A stretch of 20,945 nt of DNA from the IMG/VR virus record IMGVR_UViG_3300049595_004368, positions 1 to 20,945 of that record; one strand, written 5' to 3'. Source of the DNA: a virus. Below, piece by piece: positions 17,501 through 20,945 of this stretch (the first letter of the stretch is position 1; each line of letters begins with the position of its first letter). Under the pieces are notes generated by a model. That model worked only from the letters and a program-made list of their open reading frames with translations. It was not told the DNA's origin and searched no databases. The translations under genes were made by a program, and so were the position numbers.

Positions 17501-19557
17501 TCGATCGAGCGCAGGACCTCGATCTTGTACTTGGATTTCTTGACCCGTTGAGTAGGAGGTGTCGTGCCCTCGATGATGCTGTAGGTCGAATCGGAGACAA
17601 GGTTCGGCCCGTTGACCGTCATCGTGTTTCCGTTGCCGGATCCGTCGACCGTCGTGCTTGCGCCCGACATGTAGAAAACCGGCACCAAGTCTGAGATGAA
17701 GTTCGTGCGCCCGTTGCCGTTGTTGTATTGGCGACGGATCGTGTCCTCGTCCATGACGCCCTTGTAGATGACGACGTTCTGCATCATTCCATCGGTGCCG
17801 GGCCCACGGATCTCGAAGTTGCCAGCGCCGATCGACGAGAAGTTGGGCAGCGTGACGGTCTGCGATGTCGTCGTGTCGACGAGCTTGACGCCGTTGGCGT
17901 ACAGACGCACGCGGTTCAACGTCCCGACGGCGCTCGTCTCGAACGTCGCGACGATGTGCTTCCAGCCGCCAGGCGCGTAAGCCGCGGCCGGCGTGAACGA
18001 TTCATCGTCGTCGGCATTCTGGTCTGCGATCGTGTTTGCAAACACAAAGCTCGGAGTGAAGAACGTCTCGCCCTTGCCCTCGTAGAACTGGCTGGAGGTT
18101 GTGCTGTTCAGTTGGACGTACGGCACTGTGCGTTGAACGCTCTGCCCGGGAGCGAGCGTGAACGTGGGCCGAAGAGCGCCGACGCGAATCTGGCCGAGCT
18201 TGAACCACGCTCCTGCCGGCACCGTGGTGCTGCGCACGACTCGGTAGACAAAGGTACTAACTCCAGTAAATACTACGCTCTTCGTCTGCACATAGCAGAA
18301 CATCTCGACCGTGAACGACTCCGCGGCTCCAGAGCTCGTCCATAGCGGACCATTGGCCGGCACGGTCAGAGTTCCAGTCCTGCTGAGGAAGGCCGCGCTG
18401 GGAGCAGTGGTTGGCGTGCTGGTGAAGTCGAACAGGAGCGACGGTGCAAGCGCCGGTCGAGTGAAGGTCTGCGGATCGTACAGCGGCACGCGCGTGTCGA
18501 CGGTCGATCCCGGATTCAGCTTCGAAACGAAGCGCGTCGGGCGCAGGCGCACATAGCCGTCGCCCTCGGGACCGCCAGTCGTGATCGGCACGCCAACTGC
18601 GTTGAGCTCGATGTAGCGGACCGCGATGCCGCTGTTCGTCGCGACCAAGTTCCCGCCCGTCGAGAGCGTCAAGCCCTCCGGGTACAGCACCTTGATGACG
18701 GCCTCTTCGCCCTCGACCGTCATCGTGTAAGTGATGCCGAATTCCGTCCACGTCGCGTTGCTCGAGGTCGTGCCGTTGACGAGGAACTGCGGCGAGCTGT
18801 AGTTCAGGACTTGATCGAAGATCGAGTCGCCCGGACCGACCAGTTCCGTGTCGATCGCCACGACGCTCGAGGCGAACTCGAAGCCCTCGATGGAGGACTG
18901 CTCGAGCGTGCCCATCCTTACCTGCACAGTCACGCCTTGCAGGCTCGAGGCGTCGCTGTCGTTGACGTACAACTTGCCGGCCGGAAGCACGCTTGAACTG
19001 GAATTGCTCGTGATCGGGACGGCGGTGTCGGAAGTCTGGCCGGCGATCTCTTCGAGCGCCCCTTCGCCCAGAGAAAGCAGCACCGAATACTGCGCGCCGC
19101 CGCTGCCGAAGTCGTCGATGAACTCGTTGATGACCTGACCGCCCACGCGCATCTTGCCGTAGTAGAGCGGGATCGGCTCGCCCTCGACGCGCGAAGGCTC
19201 GATGCCCGAGTAGCCGTACGTCGCCGAGCTGTCGTCCTTGCGCGGCTTCGGAGGCTTCGGTAGCAGCGCGCGCATGATCACGTTCGCGGCGAACATGATC
19301 GCGAGGTACTTGACGAATCCGGCAAGCGTGAACTCGATGCCGCGCGGAGCGAGCAGGAATCCGATGCGGTCGCCGGCGAGGATCTCGTCGTCCCAAGCAA
19401 GACGCTTCACTCCGCGCACCGGGATGATGTTCTCCTTGTGGTCGATCCAGCCCGGCGGCAGCAAGTCCACCACCAGGGCTTGCCGACGATCGACGCGCAA
19501 CAGCTCCGCGCCGCGTGCGCCCGCGAAGACGTTCTGGATCAGGAGGACTTCGATCAT
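14536..19557 (-). CDS. J-like: Tail-tip / host-specificity protein (lambda J-like) with LamG insert, 1673 aa
   Basis: Central tail-tip protein that contacts the host. ATG 19557 overlaps the stop of the NlpC/P60 gene; the 117-residue extension is a shadow. Residues 1-100 (MIEVLLIQNVFAG..., then a hydrophobic FTLAGFVKYLAIMFAANVIM) and SGIEPSRVEGEPIPLYYGKMRVGG are typical of the TipJ N terminus. About 395-640 is a concanavalin/LamG-like insert: GGWKHIVATF, RVRLYANGVKLVD, MMQNVVIYKGVMDEDTIRRQ. About 750-1000 carries tail-protein motifs (FSRCPAWIVVDMLLDKNWGLG; ASGRATIIRDGRKVRIAVF), then RFNQIEIGFLDE. About 1240-1330 is fibronectin-III-like (QPRLLVSWEYGDNSSDTLAGFDVYV). The C-terminal 300 residues are Trp-rich and probably specificity-determining. 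Lambda J is 1132 aa; the insert explains part of the excess. Confidence 0.9.
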   Translation of the reverse strand: MIEVLLIQNVFAGARGAELLRVDRRQALVVDLLPPGWIDHKENIIPVRGVKRLAWDDEILAGDRIGFLLAPRGIEFTLAGFVKYLAIMFAANVIMRALLPKPPKPRKDDSSATYGYSGIEPSRVEGEPIPLYYGKMRVGGQVINEFIDDFGSGGAQYSVLLSLGEGALEEIAGQTSDTAVPITSNSSSSVLPAGKLYVNDSDASSLQGVTVQVRMGTLEQSSIEGFEFASSVVAIDTELVGPGDSIFDQVLNYSSPQFLVNGTTSSNATWTEFGITYTMTVEGEEAVIKVLYPEGLTLSTGGNLVATNSGIAVRYIELNAVGVPITTGGPEGDGYVRLRPTRFVSKLNPGSTVDTRVPLYDPQTFTRPALAPSLLFDFTSTPTTAPSAAFLSRTGTLTVPANGPLWTSSGAAESFTVEMFCYVQTKSVVFTGVSTFVYRVVRSTTVPAGAWFKLGQIRVGALRPTFTLAPGQSVQRTVPYVQLNSTTSSQFYEGKGETFFTPSFVFANTIADQNADDDESFTPAAAYAPGGWKHIVATFETSAVGTLNRVRLYANGVKLVDTTTSQTVTLPNFSSIGAGNFEIRGPGTDGMMQNVVIYKGVMDEDTIRRQYNNGNGRTNFISDLVPVFYMSGASTTVDGSGNGNTMTVNGPNLVSDSTYSIIEGTTPPTQRVKKSKYKIEVLRSIENSSSVNAADTMRWQSLSLREYDPFTYPTAPLVGVNVRASSEISGNTPNVTVVVKGRKVPVWDKISTDFPTFTVEFSRCPAWIVVDMLLDKNWGLGNTFDNTDLDIATFQEWADYCDGLVYNQSGYTATYSATTSGSAMTWSDVLHTTDSSGRVFEFYVPKDSIPSTVKIGDYIWVTGTPSLPSGVAFNSDNAGVAGNYEIVDIQRPAVAPHKIIVRNPSLSNTPWAVGSLMSSVVTPAGTIQTRHPRFQYDGAIDQQGSAWDALLQVCASGRATIIRDGRKVRIAVFKPKSVSEIVGMAQIEAGSFEVEYLNPKTRFNQIEIGFLDEALFYERSMVSVEHPTIAGTTDSGLIRRRNFFQEGVIRRAQVLRQARYLLNQENEVRRKGRFVGSIDLVGLQPLDVIRIAHDVLDRGVSGRVKQDSSLSTQVYLDRTVVLAAATTYKLTVRSANAGVSNPPTLTVTSAAGTYAIGSPITVSTGYGIAPLKDDVWILHTDGEDLLAQVDSITLTPELQREIQWSEYVESVYDVEDVGDTPDIDVEFLTAETPAAGRQSIPPIVDNVRAKEVVARGPGGSHQPRLLVSWEYGDNSSDTLAGFDVYVAPDIGLLEPFFELKATALPSDRSAVVTLENAAVGDSFLVAVVSRSQGGQARLPSRSGQSSVRMIGRSPAPTAPDWDSSFPYSLDGELATYRVEPGSVDESTTLEIRRGGWLLGQRVGAMPQDSGKFGPTANWTSAVATSVSAREHLHGIGQAGQLFVRAVSERNKWSTADVVAWNPAPVDSEAIVDSGNSTYFTRSWEDYGIGWRRSGAVTPNATLTNCQVTTSIMFPQGYLEFSGSNLTATYTTSDPLVLVDQRAEWFYNSAFFVGEQIWPTTWDDSAHVWDNGEAQWSWEGPLNKLAAADDLGRVEVKIEFRTLDEDDTYSDFQAYTPGKVRCQHVQWRLTMTRPSTAFQVRIYRFSTQLLRIPRQRFERSGLQFFVEHQIFGRT

Positions 19558-20015
19558 TTCAGGATGAGGCGATAGACGCTGTGGATTGGTCCGATCATGC
19601 GTTCGGCGACCGCGCGCACGCCACGCTTCCGATCCGAGGTCAGAAGGATCAGCGGCTCGGCATTGCCGCAATGCACGACGATCGAGACGTGCGGCATGTT
19701 GCGCTCGGGACCCATCATCTGGAGGACGATGTCGCCGACTTGCGTCTTCGTCTTGCAGATGTATCCGCGCGACAAAAGACGCCATCGGTCGTCGTACTGC
19801 ATTCTCCACGTCTGGAGCGCCGCGCTGTCGGCCGTAGTCTGGCCCGACTCCCAGTCCTCGACGGCGTCCAGACACTTCTCGCCGTGGATCCTCTTCAGCA
19901 CAAGCCACGCCACGCCCAAGCAGTCGATGCCGTGCCGCAGACTTCTCCCGCCTTCGGCGTGCGGAGCGCCGAGCATGTCGTAGTAGAAGTCGCGCTCGAC
20001 GCTAGGCATGAGCAC
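19554..20015 (-). CDS. K-like: NlpC/P60 tail-assembly peptidase (lambda K-like), 153 aa
   Basis: Cysteine peptidase domain: HGIDCLGVAWLV with catalytic C32, and RNMPHVSIVV with H109 as the candidate base, preceded by the VGDIVLQM strand typical of NlpC/P60. In lambdoid phages this tail-tip protein follows L and precedes I/J, and is thought to cleave peptidoglycan or process tail-tip components. The GTG at 20015 is chosen for a GAAGG 7 bases upstream; the ATG two codons later (20009) is nearly as good. The lambda I gene is absent between K and J as a separate frame. The JAB metalloprotease half of lambda K is missing, as in many relatives. Confidence 0.85.
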   Translation of the reverse strand: MLMPSVERDFYYDMLGAPHAEGGRSLRHGIDCLGVAWLVLKRIHGEKCLDAVEDWESGQTTADSAALQTWRMQYDDRWRLLSRGYICKTKTQVGDIVLQMMGPERNMPHVSIVVHCGNAEPLILLTSDRKRGVRAVAERMIGPIHSVYRLILK

Positions 20016-20019
20016 GAGT

Positions 20020-20706
20020 CTACCTTCGTCCTTGCCGCGGGATGCCGGGCCAGCCGCCGAAGCGCGCCGGATGCTGGCGCGCAAATCCGTTCGCGACCTC
20101 CGTGTCGCCGCGCTCCTCGCACTGCGACAAGGTCTTCTCGCAGGTCGGATGCGCCGCAGCAAGCGCCGCGACGTTCAAGTCGTACCCACACCGCTCGTCG
20201 CCGTAGCGGAAGCGGCAGTGGTTCCGAATGTACCTCTGGCCCGGTAGCACGGCCTGCGTCAGGTTGAGCGCCGACACGTTCCACGTCACGCGATCGAGCG
20301 TGGCCTTGCATCCGACGATCTGCCCGTCGAACCGAAGGGCCGCGTCCGGGTTGCCAAGCTCGAGGACGTGGACGAGCCGGATGACGATCGGCTGGCCGAC
20401 CAGCCCGTCGTGGTCTTCGAGGATCGCCCGCACGATCAGGGACTCGTTCGAGATCTGAAGCTGGATCTGCGGCAGGTCGCCCTCGGCCGACTGCGATACG
20501 GCCGACTGCGCGATCGGAAACGGCTCGTAGGTCAGGGCCGCGCCGACCGAGTCCACGCCGAACGTCACGTTCCGGTCGTAGTTGGTCAGTCGGTAGCGCG
20601 TCGGCGGCGTGGTCGGCACCTCGATGTCGTACAGCCAGATCCAAGGGTACGGGTCGGACAGCGACCGGGCGCGCTGCGTCGTGAGTAAGGTCAGGTCTTG
20701 TGTCAT
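20020..20706 (-). CDS. L-like: Minor tail protein L-like (Fe-S, lambda gpL / BR0599-type), 228 aa
   Basis: Tail-tip protein. The N-terminal half (DPYPWIWLYDIEVPTTPPTR, then RLTNYDRNVTFGVDSVGAAL TYEPF in two strands) matches the DUF2163/gpL fold. The C-terminal part holds four cysteines, C164 (HCRFRYGD), C173 (ERCGYD), C189 (PTCEKT) and C196 (SQCEERG), in the spacing by which lambda L binds an iron-sulphur cluster, followed by the hallmark ANGFARQHPARFGGWPGIP. The extra cysteine C133 is outside the cluster. ATG 20706 overlaps the stop of the gpM-like gene, and it ends 5 bases before the peptidase GTG start. The K, L, M order equals that of lambda. Confidence 0.9.
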   Translation of the reverse strand: MTQDLTLLTTQRARSLSDPYPWIWLYDIEVPTTPPTRYRLTNYDRNVTFGVDSVGAALTYEPFPIAQSAVSQSAEGDLPQIQLQISNESLIVRAILEDHDGLVGQPIVIRLVHVLELGNPDAALRFDGQIVGCKATLDRVTWNVSALNLTQAVLPGQRYIRNHCRFRYGDERCGYDLNVAALAAAHPTCEKTLSQCEERGDTEVANGFARQHPARFGGWPGIPRQGRR

Positions 20707-20945
20707 TCGGAGAGCACCTCCTCGAGCTGGACCGACCAGCGGAACACGCTCGGCGTGACCTGCTCGACGCTCAGGCTGTCGACCACGAATCTAGCAGTGA
20801 TCGACGCGCCGGCTGGGGTCGTCCACGAGAAGGGCACCTCCGCGCCCTTGTGGCTGTCCCAGAAGCTCTTCAGCGTCGTGGCCTCGCTGGCGGTCGCGGC
20901 TTCGTTGCCGATCGTCCAGCGGCCACGGGAGCGCGATTGGCGCAC
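20703..20945 (-). CDS. M-like: Minor tail protein M-like, C-terminal part (cut by window end)
   Basis: The 80 visible residues match the C-terminal two thirds of lambda gpM: TLKSFWDSHKGAEVPFSWTT (compare LESFLEEHGGWKSFLWTPP), then RFVVDSLSVEQVTPSVFRWS and an EEVLSE end. Lambda M is about 109 residues, so about 30 residues should lie beyond the window edge; the GTG at 20945 is probably internal. Position directly upstream of L, with an ATGA overlap, supports the call. Confidence 0.8.
   Translation of the reverse strand: MRQSRSRGRWTIGNEAATASEATTLKSFWDSHKGAEVPFSWTTPAGASITARFVVDSLSVEQVTPSVFRWSVQLEEVLSE

Noticed and set aside
16399-17694. 431-aa open frame on the plus strand inside the tail-tip gene
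   Set aside because: It is antisense to the 1673-aa J-like gene, has an Arg/Val/His-rich shadow composition and matches no family. Long antisense frames are expected in GC-rich DNA.

Overview
The window is about 21 kb of a GC-rich tailed dsDNA bacteriophage (virus or prophage) with a lambda-like, long non-contractile (siphovirus-type) tail. This rests on a collinear run of homologues of lambda tail genes M, L, K (NlpC/P60) and J on the minus strand from the right edge. A predicted unimolecular spanin (outer-membrane lipoprotein signal plus C-terminal membrane segment) suggests a diderm, Gram-negative-type host. The host genus cannot be named from this sequence. No integrase, capsid, terminase or tape-measure gene lies in the window.

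Right arm (minus strand, 20945 to 9048): gpM-like (cut by the window end), gpL-like Fe-S protein, NlpC/P60 peptidase, a 1673-residue tail-tip/host-specificity protein with an inserted LamG-like domain, then a chain of small overlapping fibre and structural genes (14532 to 11925) that includes a hexapeptide-repeat protein. The operon ends with envelope-directed genes: two lipoproteins (one a likely u-spanin), a one-pass coiled-coil membrane protein, a YegP/DUF1508-like protein and two tandem paralogous secreted proteins. Almost all junctions are ATGA/GTGA/TGATG overlaps, so translation is probably coupled.

Left arm (plus strand, 262 to 8841): six small unknown genes, four of them behind nearly identical ribosome-binding leaders; a Sec-signal endolysin resembling i-type (destabilase) lysozymes; a 55-residue membrane hairpin (holin candidate); an HNH protein fused to a stand-alone serine-recombinase 'Recombinase'-like domain, followed by a second copy of that domain; a DUF1599-type nucleotide-modification-associated protein; two zinc-binding proteins; a RuvC-like Holliday-junction resolvase; a third stand-alone recombinase-domain protein; a ribbon-helix-helix/AT-hook protein; and a beta-helix tailspike-like protein.

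The arms converge at 8842-9047. This gap holds two GC-rich hairpins (a bidirectional terminator) and a complete tRNA-Ile(UAU) gene with encoded CCA.

Three things stand out. (1) A roughly 150-nt non-coding element at 5036-5188 has four strong helices, two of which interlock as an H-type pseudoknot directly upstream of the DUF1599 gene. (2) Three catalytic-domain-less serine-recombinase DNA-binding proteins share an RYPxR...W signature, and one is fused to an HNH nuclease. (3) An 800-bp cassette (recombinase-domain gene plus RHH gene) sits between ruvC and the tailspike, bounded by a direct repeat of the ruvC 3' end.
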